From contig JBPBQZ010000062.1 of assembly GCA_050955105.1 (NCBI GenBank), positions 1 to 39,910 on the forward strand: a stretch of 39,910 nucleotides of DNA, written 5' to 3'. This stretch comes from JBPBQZ01 sp050955105. Its GTDB lineage: Bacteria; Pseudomonadota; Gammaproteobacteria; Burkholderiales; Burkholderiaceae. Every line of letters begins with the position of its first letter. Positions within the stretch are counted from its first letter, which is position 1. A model generated the notes under the pieces. That model worked only from the letters and a program-made list of their open reading frames with translations, was not told where the DNA came from and ran no database searches. The position numbers were made by a program, and so were the translations under genes. Shown one piece after another: positions 1 to 8,033 of the stretch.

Positions 1-1043
1 GTGTCGTCGAAGGCCGGATTCTGGCCATTCAGAATCACGCGCGCACCTAGCAACGAGGCCTCGTAAGCGGCGAGGCAGAACGACTCTGAAGCACTCGCCA
101 CCACCACAGTAGCCGTTGAGATGGCCATTTCCCGTTCACGCGCTGACATTGCCGGTGTAAATGCAAAGCGGGATTTCAAGTCGTCGGGAATCAGCCTATC
201 GACGATCTCACAGAAAGCGCCGTCGGTTCGATGAGCGCTAAGACATGCGCGACCGTGAAAATCAGCGTCGCGGCGCATGAATGCCGTGACTCCTCGGACG
301 AATACATCCGCTCGCTTAAGCCGCTGCATCTTCGACGTAAACATCAAGCTTTGCAACGGCCCCGCTTCCACTGACTGTAACGCCGGCAACGAGTAGTCAA
401 GCAGCACGGGGGGCGCGTGCACGATGATGCGATGATCCCATTCGGCTATATCGAAATCCAACAGCCTACGCGTCGCTTCGGCAACGCTAGGAATTTGCGC
501 GACGATACGATCGCAATCGCGCAGACATTTGCGTTCGATGTCCGCGATATGCAGATCTATTGGCGTTACCGCATAAGGTTCAGCATTCAGAATTTGGGTA
601 TGCGTGGAGTGAAGCCGCACCGCCAAGCAGGCGTCTGCCAGCAAACCGCTGAAGCGGCGCTCCTGGAGTGTGCAGAATGCCAGTCCGCCCCAATCGGGGA
701 ACTCAACGTATTCGATCGCGGTTGTGCGCGCCAATTGTTCCAGAGTCGACATAACGGCCGCTGATTGCCAATGCAGGTCGCTATGCGAGTACGCCCAGCG
801 CGGCGGCAGATGCCGAGAGCTATGGTCTTGCAACACACTATCGCGCACATCGGCTCTGATCAGTCTTACAGCGGGAAACGTGACCGCGAAGCTCAGGTCG
901 TCGATGGCGAAGCCAACCGCCACAACAATGCAGCGCGCCCTGTCCTCTTCGCCGACTGAGCGCAGCATATTATGCAGAACCCGGCCGATGCCTCCCGGCG
1001 TAAAGGGAGCAAGTTCAGTTGTAACGAAAACGAGCGCGGCCAT
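1..1043 (-). CDS. glycosyltransferase, GT-B type (partial, C-terminus beyond window)
   Basis: This frame is open from an ATG at 1041-1043 to the left edge, so about 347 codons are visible and the C-terminus is missing. The N-terminus (residues 1-27) has a hydrophobic beta strand followed by LAPFTPGGIGR. That resembles the Gly-rich loop at the start of GT4-like GT-B glycosyltransferases such as glycogen/starch synthases. Near the edge, a VASASESFCLAAYEASLLGA segment matches the usual GT-B donor-site pattern (E-x-F/C-x2-A-x-E-A). The start codon overlaps the stop of the upstream gene in a TGATG arrangement, so the two are probably translationally coupled. Family assignment is fairly safe; sugar donor and acceptor cannot be told. 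A role in surface polysaccharide or protein glycosylation is inference from the pairing of two glycosyltransferases. Confidence 0.75.
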   Translation of the reverse strand, partial: MAALVFVTTELAPFTPGGIGRVLHNMLRSVGEEDRARCIVVAVGFAIDDLSFAVTFPAVRLIRADVRDSVLQDHSSRHLPPRWAYSHSDLHWQSAAVMSTLEQLARTTAIEYVEFPDWGGLAFCTLQERRFSGLLADACLAVRLHSTHTQILNAEPYAVTPIDLHIADIERKCLRDCDRIVAQIPSVAEATRRLLDFDIAEWDHRIIVHAPPVLLDYSLPALQSVEAGPLQSLMFTSKMQRLKRADVFVRGVTAFMRRDADFHGRACLSAHRTDGAFCEIVDRLIPDDLKSRFAFTPAMSAREREMAISTATVVVASASESFCLAAYEASLLGARVILNGQNPAFDD

Positions 1044-2185
1044 CAGATTTCCAAAAACTCACGATAGCGTTGAATCGCAACCTGATCGCTCATCTGTTGA
1101 TAATCGCAAGTAAGTTCGCGGCGCTCGGCCGCAGGAACTTCCAGGACCCGCTCGACAGCGCGTCGAATTGCGGCGGCCGATGACATATCTCGCACTTCGG
1201 TCAGATGCACGTAAGGATGGTGCTCGAGTGCGTCCAGAAAAAGCGCGCCACGAACACAGGGCGTTCCCACGGTCTGCGCTTCGATATTCACCATCGGATG
1301 ACAGTCGACCAGAGAAACGTTCATGACCACGCTCGAGGCGCGCATCAATGCGAGCGCGCGCTCGCGTCCGTCGAATGGAACGATCTTGAGCTTGGCACTC
1401 AACGGCGGCGGCAAAGTGAGATTCCGACCGAAGGCCCAAACCTCGTCGATACCGCAGCACAGCGCGGCGCCCAACGCGTTGGTATGGATGTTCTTACGCC
1501 AGCCCACCCAGCCGGGAACCAGCGCTCCGATAACATCGGCGCTTGCAGGCGCGGCCAAAGCCTCATTCGTCAGGCAGGGCGACAGGTTGAACAGCATCGG
1601 CTGAAAAAGACGCGTGCACGGGAAGGCGAAGCCGGCCTGCATCACATGGAGTCGTCGGATCTTGCCAGTGTTCGCGAGCTCAAGGCATTTGTAGGCGTAG
1701 CGGATCTCCGGTTCATCGCACCACTGGGGAGGTATGCCGTGAAACACCACGAAGAGGCGATCTTGCAGCCCCTGTGCTGCCAACTCGTCGACAAGCTGTG
1801 CCATGCAATCCGACATCCCCTGCACGATGATGCGCGTGGGGTTCGCATTCGAGATGGCATGCACGAGCTTCGTGAGTTCGCCGCGCGGAAGACGCTTTTC
1901 GGACTGCAAGGCCAGTTTGCGGCCAGGCCAGGAACCCGCCGCCGCGCGAATGCCGACCCAATCTTGCTGGAATATGTGCAGAAGACCATCCAGCCCATCC
2001 ACCTCACGCATATAGCGCGTGTCACGCGGCGCATCCCAATGGAAATAAGGCTCGGGCAAAGAAGTTGCGCAGCCGCGCGGCTGTGACATCGCACGGATTT
2101 CTCGCAGCACACGGCCCACGCTGTTGCTTAAGCGAGTTCGTTCGTCGCGCAATGAGGGCTGCGAGTCAGCGGATCTATCAAACAC
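1043..2185 (-). CDS. glycosyltransferase, GT-B-like
   Basis: A 380-residue protein with no signal peptide. The C-terminal half looks like a GT-B donor-binding domain. It has GALVPGWVGWRKN near residue 220, then a strand-helix unit and a SSVVMNVSLVDCHPMVNIEA segment near residue 290. There the pattern 'acidic/His-Pro-x-x-x-x-E-A' resembles the nucleotide-sugar binding E-x7-E region. A typical N-terminal Gly loop is not obvious, so this may be a divergent or acceptor-side variant. The start is a GTG, 24-32 bases downstream of a promoter-like TTGGAT-17-TAGAAT. The ribosome site (AAGGGC) is weak. It is first in a two-gene operon with the partial glycosyltransferase. Specificity is unknown. Confidence 0.65.
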   Translation of the reverse strand: MFDRSADSQPSLRDERTRLSNSVGRVLREIRAMSQPRGCATSLPEPYFHWDAPRDTRYMREVDGLDGLLHIFQQDWVGIRAAAGSWPGRKLALQSEKRLPRGELTKLVHAISNANPTRIIVQGMSDCMAQLVDELAAQGLQDRLFVVFHGIPPQWCDEPEIRYAYKCLELANTGKIRRLHVMQAGFAFPCTRLFQPMLFNLSPCLTNEALAAPASADVIGALVPGWVGWRKNIHTNALGAALCCGIDEVWAFGRNLTLPPPLSAKLKIVPFDGRERALALMRASSVVMNVSLVDCHPMVNIEAQTVGTPCVRGALFLDALEHHPYVHLTEVRDMSSAAAIRRAVERVLEVPAAERRELTCDYQQMSDQVAIQRYREFLEI

Positions 2186-2216
2186 GTTCTTGCCCTTCAG
2201 TCCCTATGGAGCGCGG

Positions 2217-2245
2217 ATTCTAGAGAGATTGCTTTTGGCATCCAA
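2217..2245 (-). promoter_or_regulatory. sigma70-type promoter for the glycosyltransferase pair
   Basis: On the minus strand, TTGGAT (2240-2245) is followed by a 17-base spacer and TAGAAT (2217-2222). Transcription would begin around 2209, giving a short leader before the GTG at 2185. The -10 matches consensus in 5 of 6 positions; the -35 matches in 3. Confidence 0.5.
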
Positions 2246-2452
2246 GAGATGGAGCGCGCAAGCAATGCGCCCTGAAGACGGCGCCCAATAGTCGGCCAAG
2301 CGGATTTCGCCGAACGTTCGAGCGAATTCGCTCGATTTCTGCTCGGTCGACAGCACCACGGGGGCTTGCGAGGTCGTTTGGCGCGTGACAGATCGATACA
2401 AAGCCTGGGTACAGCCTTGATCAGGTCAGGACAGCTCTGGACGTAGGGACAA

Positions 2453-2490
2453 TAAAAAAACGGGTTACAGCAAATTGCTGTAACCCGTTT
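2453..2490 (-). terminator. rho-independent terminator after tRNA-Asp
   Basis: A 13-bp perfect stem (AACGGGTTACAGC, 2459-2471, with its complement at 2477-2489) closes a 5-base loop. On the minus strand it runs into a T-rich tract (2453-2460). It lies just past the 3' end of tRNA-Asp. A short T run on the other side (2488-2491) may let it work in both directions. Confidence 0.9.
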
Positions 2491-2498
2491 TCATTTTC

Positions 2499-2575
2499 TG
2501 GCGGAGTGGACGGGACTCGAACCCGCGACCCCCGGCGTGACAGGCCGGTATTCTAACCAACTGAACTACCACTCC
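2499..2575 (-). tRNA. tRNA-Asp (anticodon GUC)
   Basis: This is a 77-base cloverleaf on the minus strand beginning GGAGTGGTAG and ending with an encoded CCA. The anticodon stem CCGGC/GCCGG encloses the loop CTGTCAC, giving anticodon GTC. The T arm contains GGTTCGAGTCC. It lies 90 bases downstream of tRNA-Glu and upstream of a strong terminator, so the two are probably cotranscribed. Confidence 0.97.
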
Positions 2576-2665
2576 AACTTCAAGTTCGGTGCCCGCTGGC
2601 AGGTATGCCAGCGAGTACCGAACATTAATGCGACGCTATCAACCATCAGCCTCGCATTCAATGTC

Positions 2666-2741
2666 TGGCGTCCCCTAGGGGATTCGAACCCCTGTACTCA
2701 CCGTGAAAGGGTGATGTCCTAGGCCTCTAGACGAAGGGGAC
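2666..2741 (-). tRNA. tRNA-Glu (anticodon UUC)
   Basis: A 76-base cloverleaf on the minus strand beginning GTCCCCTTCG and ending with encoded CCA. The anticodon stem TCACC/GGTGA encloses CTTTCAC, giving anticodon TTC. The T arm reads GGGGTTCGAATCCCC. It precedes tRNA-Asp; the pair share one promoter candidate upstream and one terminator downstream. Confidence 0.97.
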
Positions 2742-3231
2742 AGGACTTGCTTCAACGCTGCGACTTCCACCGATTGGCCCGCGCGATGCTTTGCTGCGGA
2801 TTCACGCCAACTCAGTACCAAACGAAGAAGAGCGCTATTCTAGCGGGTTTGCACTGCTTTGGGAAGCTTTCTGTATCGACAGCATCGGCGCGAACCACCC
2901 GATGAACCGCTACGAAACCCCTCTGCCTGCAGGATCGAACCGCCGATCCTTCCCGCCGAACCCGCTGCGCCAAGCGGACTTCGCCGGGCGCGCAACGGGC
3001 TACACTATCTATGATTCGACGTTTTTTTGCAACGGGTTTTTGCCGCAAAGCACAACACGCCTGCCTCGTCGATAAGCACCCCGCTTGACCACCCTGCTCA
3101 TCGAATAGCGGCGGATTATACCTGTCGCCAACGCGCCGCTGCAAGCGCTTGAGGCCGATCTCGAACCTCGACCGCGGGCTCGCCCAGCCATGCCATCAAG
3201 GCCTGTAGTTCCCGCTCTCGGGCACGCCCAC
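2742..3231 (-). other. 490-base stretch without a convincing gene
   Basis: It holds the tRNA promoter candidate (2837-2865) and a 7-bp inverted repeat AGGATCG/CGATCCT around 2931-2950. It also holds a second, perfect TATAAT on the minus strand at 3115-3120, with TTGCAG 18 bases upstream. Open frames here have no ribosome site and no recognisable protein pattern. Transcription from 3115 could read through to the tRNAs or make a small RNA; this is untested. Confidence 0.4.
2837..2865 (-). promoter_or_regulatory. promoter candidate for the tRNA-Glu/tRNA-Asp operon
   Basis: On the minus strand, TTCCCA (2860-2865), a 17-base spacer and TAGAAT (2837-2842). Transcription would start near 2830 and leave a leader of about 90 bases to be removed by RNase P before tRNA-Glu. 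Confidence 0.5.
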
Positions 3232-4068
3232 TCACTGCTCCGCGAGAAATGCATCGATGAGGTTCGTCTGCTCGGGCACGTTGAGTGCCGGCGCATGACC
3301 GCATCCTTCGATCACGACCAACCTGGCCTGTGGTCCGCGTTGCGTCATCGCCTGGGCTGTCTCGGGCAGCAAGACATCCGAGTCGACGCCGCGCAACACC
3401 AGCGTCGGTACGTCGATGTTGTCCCAGGCATCCCACTGCGCTTCGCTGCCTTGCTCGGCCAGTTCCTTGACGATCTTCGGATCGTAATGGAGCGTCAACT
3501 TGCCGTCGGGCAAACGTCTAGATGAAGTTTCGGTCATGCGTCGCCACTGCGCATCGCTCTGCCAGCCGTAGGGCTTGTAGATGGTGCGCATATAGGCCTC
3601 GAATTCGGCAAATGTTTCGAAGGTCGGCGGATTGGCGATGTATTGGACGATGCGATCTTTGACGGCCGCCCCGCCCTCCGGCCCGATGTCGTTCAGAACC
3701 AGGCGGGTGATGCGTCCCTTGAGCGGGCCGCCGGCGGCCACCAAGCCCAGCTTACCGCCCATCGAAGTACCGACCCACGCGCATTGCTCGACGCCTAGCT
3801 CGTCGAGCAATGCGCCAGCCAACGCAATATAAAAGTCGGCCCGATATTCGCTTTCAGGCAGCGGACTCCATTGCGAATAGCCACGCCCAATGGTGTCTGG
3901 ACAGATTACGCGCCAGCGCGACGCCAACTGCTGCGCGAGGTCGTCCATATCACGTCCGGTACGGGCGAAGCCATGCCAAAGCACCGCCACTGGCGCCTCT
4001 TCATTGCCCCATTCGGTGTAATGAAGTTCGCGGTTCAGGATTTTTCGAAAGTTCGATGTAGGGCTCAA
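3232..4068 (-). CDS. alpha/beta-fold hydrolase
   Basis: A 278-residue cytoplasmic alpha/beta hydrolase of normal length. The oxyanion-hole motif WHGFART is at 31-37 and the nucleophile elbow GTSMGG at 100-105 (Ser102). A likely acid is Asp229 or Asp231 in LRGVDSDVLL, and the His is His258 in GCGHAP. The start is a TTG with GGAG about seven bases upstream; no ATG fits the conserved N-terminus. It is the last gene of a minus-strand set (SDR, CMD-like protein, solute-binding protein, this hydrolase) with a 46-base gap to its neighbour. The pairing of an esterase-like hydrolase with a carboxymuconolactone-decarboxylase-like protein recalls PcaD/PcaC of the protocatechuate pathway. The substrate here is unknown. 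Confidence 0.8.
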   Translation of the reverse strand: MSPTSNFRKILNRELHYTEWGNEEAPVAVLWHGFARTGRDMDDLAQQLASRWRVICPDTIGRGYSQWSPLPESEYRADFYIALAGALLDELGVEQCAWVGTSMGGKLGLVAAGGPLKGRITRLVLNDIGPEGGAAVKDRIVQYIANPPTFETFAEFEAYMRTIYKPYGWQSDAQWRRMTETSSRRLPDGKLTLHYDPKIVKELAEQGSEAQWDAWDNIDVPTLVLRGVDSDVLLPETAQAMTQRGPQARLVVIEGCGHAPALNVPEQTNLIDAFLAEQ

Positions 4069-4114
4069 TTGCGCTCTCCTCGGCGGTTTGCAACCTGGCC
4101 ATTATCGCCCTGTC

Positions 4115-5386
4115 TCAGAAGTCATCCATGGCACATGCACTTTGCGCCTTCGCGCCGAAAATACTGTCCGGATCGACGCCCGGGTCGGGAACTGCTTTGA
4201 CGATGTTGAACGTATCCCATTTATTGCGCTTGGGCGGATGCGCGTCGACGATCGACAGGGGATGAATGAACTGGTGATCCCAGACGCGGTAATAGCTAGG
4301 AGTGGGCCGATCGGTCCACTTGATGCTTTCAAGGCGGCCGACGATGGCGCGCGCGTCAGTGGATTTCGCTTCCTCGATGGCGCGCAACAAAGCCCGCATC
4401 GAAGTCCATCCTTCCCAGGCAACGAGCGTGGCGGGACTACCGTATTTAGCTTGATAGGTTTTCGCGAAAAGTCGTTCGTCGGGCGGGTTGGACGGATCGG
4501 CATAAAGCCACAAGGTCGTGTAGCGTCCAGTGGACGCATCCTTGTCAATCGCCCAGAACGACGATTCGCCAAAGAATGGCGAGCCGATCGCGATGTGCGC
4601 GGGCATCTTGTATTGCGCGTATTGCTTGAGGAAGTTGGTTAGATCCGCGCCCGAGAAACTTACCGCTACAACGTCCGGGTCAGCCTGCCGTATTTTCAGG
4701 ATAAGGCTGCTGAAGTCGGTGGTACCCACTGGTAGCAGATCATTCGCTACCTCGGTGCCGCCGCGTGCGACGAGATCTGTTTTCATGGCCGCGTATGCGT
4801 CATGGCCGGCCGCATAATTGGGTGTCAGAAAATACCATTTGCGGCCCTTCTCCATCATGGCCGGCACAAACGCACGCGTCGCCACATCCGCGGGGTAATA
4901 CGTGCGGAACGTGTAGCGATTGCATTGCGCGCCCGTCACATCCTTGGCGGACGCTACGGCAATGATGGTGGGAATCTTGATGCGCTTGGCAACCGCGGTT
5001 TCGGCCAGTGCGGACGCGCTGCTGTTGCCAGCGATGATGCCTACTACGTGCTGTGAATCAGCCAGCTTCGCCATGTTCTGCTGAGCAGTCTGCGGATCGG
5101 GATCGTCGTACCAGGTAACCTGGATCGGCCGGCCCAGCACTTTGGAATTCACCTGTTCGGCCGCCAACATCACGCCGCGTTCCGCCTCGGTGCCAAGCTC
5201 GCCGAAGTTGCCTTGCTTCGCCAACACCAGGCCGATCGAAACCGGCGCGGTTTCGGCCGCCTGCACAGGCGCGGAACTGTAGACGGCCGTCGTCAGCGTT
5301 GCAGCCGCTAGCACGAAGGCTCTCATAGGCCGGAGATAGCCTGTTGCGAATGGCTCCGCGGCTATATGTAGTCGATTTTTTGTCAT
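4115..5386 (-). CDS. ABC transporter substrate-binding protein, branched-chain amino acid (LivK) type
   Basis: A 423-residue periplasmic binding protein. An N-terminal signal peptide ends near residue 43 (MRAFVLAAATLTT core, APVQA cleavage region). The mature part begins with APVSIGLVLAKQGNFGELGTEAERG, the usual opening of type I periplasmic binding proteins of the LivK/aromatic-acid class. GIIAGNSSASALA (about 115-127) is the ligand-contacting loop of lobe 1. The start at 5386 follows GGAGGAG by three bases. No permease or ATPase genes of the Liv type are adjacent, so it is an orphan binding protein that would need partners elsewhere. Its neighbours suggest the ligand is an organic or aromatic acid that the surrounding enzymes break down. 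Confidence 0.85.
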   Translation of the reverse strand: MTKNRLHIAAEPFATGYLRPMRAFVLAAATLTTAVYSSAPVQAAETAPVSIGLVLAKQGNFGELGTEAERGVMLAAEQVNSKVLGRPIQVTWYDDPDPQTAQQNMAKLADSQHVVGIIAGNSSASALAETAVAKRIKIPTIIAVASAKDVTGAQCNRYTFRTYYPADVATRAFVPAMMEKGRKWYFLTPNYAAGHDAYAAMKTDLVARGGTEVANDLLPVGTTDFSSLILKIRQADPDVVAVSFSGADLTNFLKQYAQYKMPAHIAIGSPFFGESSFWAIDKDASTGRYTTLWLYADPSNPPDERLFAKTYQAKYGSPATLVAWEGWTSMRALLRAIEEAKSTDARAIVGRLESIKWTDRPTPSYYRVWDHQFIHPLSIVDAHPPKRNKWDTFNIVKAVPDPGVDPDSIFGAKAQSACAMDDF

Positions 5387-5476
5387 GTCTCCTCCAATTT
5401 TTTTATGTACTACGAGGAGACCCGCACCATGCGATGCGATGCCGACCTGCCGAGTCTCCTGTCGAGCAGCCTGCCG

Positions 5477-5857
5477 TCAACGACTCTTGGCGTCTTCCTC
5501 CGCAAACACTTCGCGCGCGGCACGAAATGCCTCTACGGCAACTGGCACGCCGCCATACATCGCCGCCTGAATGAAGACCTCGGCGATCTCCTCGCGGGTG
5601 ATGCCGTTATTCAGCGCACCGCGGATATGGATTTTCAATTCGGGACGCGCCAGTACCGTCAGCATCGCCAAATTGAGATAGCTGCGCGTCTTGAGTTCCA
5701 GGCCGGGCCTGAGCCAAATGCCGCCCCAGACGTTTTCCGCCACATACTTCTGCAACACTGCGGCAAACGGATCGTCAGTGGGCGCCACACTGTCGACATA
5801 CTTGTCACCGAGCACTTTGCGGCGCAAGGCCTGGCCTTTCTCGGAAGCTTCACTCAT
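5477..5857 (-). CDS. carboxymuconolactone decarboxylase family protein
   Basis: A 126-residue single-domain protein of the PcaC/CMD fold. Residues 30-110 carry the family pattern: FAAVLQKY, LNLAMLTVLARPELKIHIRGAL (His77), then NNGITREEIAEVFIQAAMYGGVPVAVEAF. It lacks the Cys-x2-Cys of AhpD-like peroxidases, which favours a decarboxylase or hydratase-like role over antioxidant activity. The ribosome site AGGAGATATAGCA precedes the ATG. It lies between the SDR and the solute-binding protein. True 4-carboxymuconolactone decarboxylase function is not certain because no other complete protocatechuate genes are nearby. Confidence 0.8.
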   Translation of the reverse strand: MSEASEKGQALRRKVLGDKYVDSVAPTDDPFAAVLQKYVAENVWGGIWLRPGLELKTRSYLNLAMLTVLARPELKIHIRGALNNGITREEIAEVFIQAAMYGGVPVAVEAFRAAREVFAEEDAKSR

Positions 5858-5964
5858 TGCTATATCTCCTATGCAGTTATTTGGTGCGCTACGGCGTCCG
5901 GGCTTGAGCCCACGCCGCTAGCTACTGAAAACAGGCCGCCGCTTACTGAGCACAGCCCCGCGGG

Positions 5965-6714
5965 TTACGTTAAACGACCGCCCGTCGCATAAAGCAGATC
6001 GCCCGTGATGAACCCCGAAGTTGCCGACGCATAGAACAGCATGCCGTTGACGATATCGATGGGCTCGGCGGCACGCTTGATCAACTGACGCGCCTGCGCG
6101 CGTTCGTTCAGACCGACGTAGCCGGGCTGCGCCAGCACACGTTCGGTGCGCACGATGCCCGGCGCAATCGTGTTGACGGTTATTTCGTGCGCGCCGAGTT
6201 CCATGGCGAGCGCGCGACTCAGACCCAACACCCCTGCCTTCGCTGCGCAGTAATTCGCTTTGTTGATTTCACCCAAATGGGTACGCGACGAGATGTTGAC
6301 GATGCGGCCATAGCGCTGCCGAATCATGCTGGGTGCCGCGGCTCGGCAGCAGTAGAACGGCGCCGTCAAGTTCACGTTCACCACTCGGTCCCACTGCTCG
6401 TCGGTCATCTCGACGAGCGGCGCATCATCGCCAAAGCCAGCGTTGTTGATGAGAATATGGACCGTGCCGTAAGTGTCGAGAATCTGCTGGAAGCCGTGAT
6501 CGACGTCGCGGCGTATGCCGACCGATCCACCGACCGCGATCGCTTCGCCGCCGGCCGTTCGAATCGCTTGCGCCACCGCCTGCGCTTCGTCCTCGCTCTT
6601 GTCCCAAACGACGACCTTACAACCCTCTTTGGCGAATGACGCCGCGGCTTGTGCACCGATACCGCGGCCCGCGCCGGTAATGACGGCTACATGCCCTTCT
6701 ATACCCAGATCCAT
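5965..6714 (-). CDS. SDR family NAD(P)-dependent oxidoreductase
   Basis: A 249-residue classical short-chain dehydrogenase/reductase. It has the cofactor loop TGAGRGIG (13-20), NNAG (90-93), a catalytic Ser near 142-143 and the active-site Tyr155-x3-Lys159 (NYCAAKA). It ends in the usual ITGDLLYATGG. Trp37-Asp38 after beta-2 suggests NAD rather than NADP. The start is set by GGAG about ten bases before the ATG at 6714; the open frame extends much further upstream, but that part has no SDR homology. It is first in the minus-strand set and divergent from the LysR gene, which probably controls it. The reaction is likely oxidation of a hydroxy-acyl or cyclic alcohol intermediate (inference). Confidence 0.88.
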   Translation of the reverse strand: MDLGIEGHVAVITGAGRGIGAQAAASFAKEGCKVVVWDKSEDEAQAVAQAIRTAGGEAIAVGGSVGIRRDVDHGFQQILDTYGTVHILINNAGFGDDAPLVEMTDEQWDRVVNVNLTAPFYCCRAAAPSMIRQRYGRIVNISSRTHLGEINKANYCAAKAGVLGLSRALAMELGAHEITVNTIAPGIVRTERVLAQPGYVGLNERAQARQLIKRAAEPIDIVNGMLFYASATSGFITGDLLYATGGRLT

Positions 6715-6893
6715 AGTGTCGATATCTCCAGTAATCCTCTCGATATCCAGCGGATGGGACAGCTCGCCGATGTCTCGAAAGAATGCTTTCTTTTGCTTGA
6801 CGATGACTTCCCAAGCCCATTGCGCATATTTTTTCTGAGACAAAGGTACCGCGTTCGAGTACCGAAGAAAACCAAGTAATATTGAAGGATTAT

Positions 6894-6907
6894 TCAGCCT
6901 TTGCTGA
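6894..6907. promoter_or_regulatory. short inverted repeat in the SDR/LysR divergent region
   Basis: TCAGC-CTTT-GCTGA lies about 20 bases upstream of the LysR start, in the 214-base region between two divergent genes. LysR proteins commonly bind imperfect dyads in such a place. The half-sites are short and do not fit the T-N11-A rule exactly, so this is only a candidate operator. Confidence 0.3.
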
Positions 6908-6928
6908 TGAATCGGCGCGAGGAGCCAT

Positions 6929-7846
6929 ATGGCAGTGACGTTTCGCCAACTGCGTGCATTCACCGCCGTGGCAACCTTGGGTACCTTCGTGGATGCGGCG
7001 CGCTCCGTGCACGTGTCACCTTCCGCGCTCAGCATGCTGATTCGCGACCTGGAGGAAACCCTCGGTTTTCGTTTATTCGAGCGCACCACGCGCAGTCTCA
7101 AATTATCGGTGGCGGGTCGCCAATACCTGCCGTATGCCGAAAGGATTCTGGAAGATCTGGGTGACGCCGAGCGACGCGTGCTCGATCTGCGCAACCAGAT
7201 GCACGGCATCGTCAGAGTGGTGACTACGCAGATGCTGACCTGGCTGCTGCTGCCGAAGGCGTTCGCTGAGTTCCAGCGGCTTAACGCCGGCATTCGCATG
7301 TTGCCGGTCGATGTTTCGGTGAATGACGTGTTGTGGACGCTCGAGAAGGGCGAAGCGGACATCGCCGTCTATCCGACGCAGAATTCGAATGACATCTTCC
7401 TCCAGACACCGCTGTTCGATGCCACGGTCGGGCTCATTTGCCCGCTTACGCACCGCTTCGCGAAACGGCGCCGGGTCAAATGGCAGGAGATTCTTACAGA
7501 ACCGTTGATCATCATCGGCCGGGAAAACACTCGGCGCATCGCTTCCGAGGTCAATCTAGGCGTGGATTTTTTACCCGCCTACGAGGTGAAGCACACCAGC
7601 ACGGCGTTAGGACTGGTGTCGGCAGGTCTTGGGCTTGCCGTGGTGGCCGATTACATCATCAGACCAATGCTCGCGGTCAATGGCTTGACGATGGTGCCGC
7701 TGGTCGAGCCGGCGTTGACGCGCCAGCTGTCGCTTTATCAGAGTGTCAATCGAGAGTTCTCGCCGGCCGCGGCGGCCTTCCGCGCGTTTCTGCTGAACTA
7801 CGCGCGGGAGAACCGCCGCATCTCGCTACCGACGCCGCGGCGCTGA
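6929..7846 (+). CDS. LysR family transcriptional regulator
   Basis: A 305-residue LTTR. The N-terminal winged helix-turn-helix is at residues 1-62: FRQLRAFTAVATLGTF, then SPSALSMLIRDLEETLGFRLFERTTR. The remainder is the two-lobed effector domain (about 90-300) with LGLVSAGLGLAVV in its second lobe. GAGGAG lies four bases before the ATG. It is divergent from the SDR gene of the catabolic set and upstream of an acyl-CoA dehydrogenase on its own strand. LTTRs usually activate the divergent operon when bound to a pathway intermediate, so control of genes 4115-6714 is the expected role. Confidence 0.92.
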   Translation: MAVTFRQLRAFTAVATLGTFVDAARSVHVSPSALSMLIRDLEETLGFRLFERTTRSLKLSVAGRQYLPYAERILEDLGDAERRVLDLRNQMHGIVRVVTTQMLTWLLLPKAFAEFQRLNAGIRMLPVDVSVNDVLWTLEKGEADIAVYPTQNSNDIFLQTPLFDATVGLICPLTHRFAKRRRVKWQEILTEPLIIIGRENTRRIASEVNLGVDFLPAYEVKHTSTALGLVSAGLGLAVVADYIIRPMLAVNGLTMVPLVEPALTRQLSLYQSVNREFSPAAAAFRAFLLNYARENRRISLPTPRR

Positions 7847-8033
7847 CGCCGGTTTTTCGATTGTCCGGTACTTACTCGGCGCCGTTGACGTCGCTACCCC
7901 AAGGCACGGAATTCTGGTCGTTGAATCGCACCGGTTGATCCCCAAGCCAGCGAGTTCTTACGGGTTATCCATTATTTCGACTCCCAAGACAGCGTCCAAT
8001 AATAGGGTGACCCATTAACAACATCGAGCGCGC

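Noticed and set aside
2204..2401. Minus-strand frame of 65 residues before the glycosyltransferases
   Set aside because: It covers the promoter candidate for those genes and has no protein pattern.
2931..2950. T-arm-like inverted repeat suggesting a tRNA remnant
   Set aside because: No acceptor, D arm or anticodon stem can be placed around it.
6715..7362. N-terminal extension of the SDR frame across the LysR gene
   Set aside because: It is antisense to LysR; the SDR Rossmann start and GGAG support the ATG at 6714.
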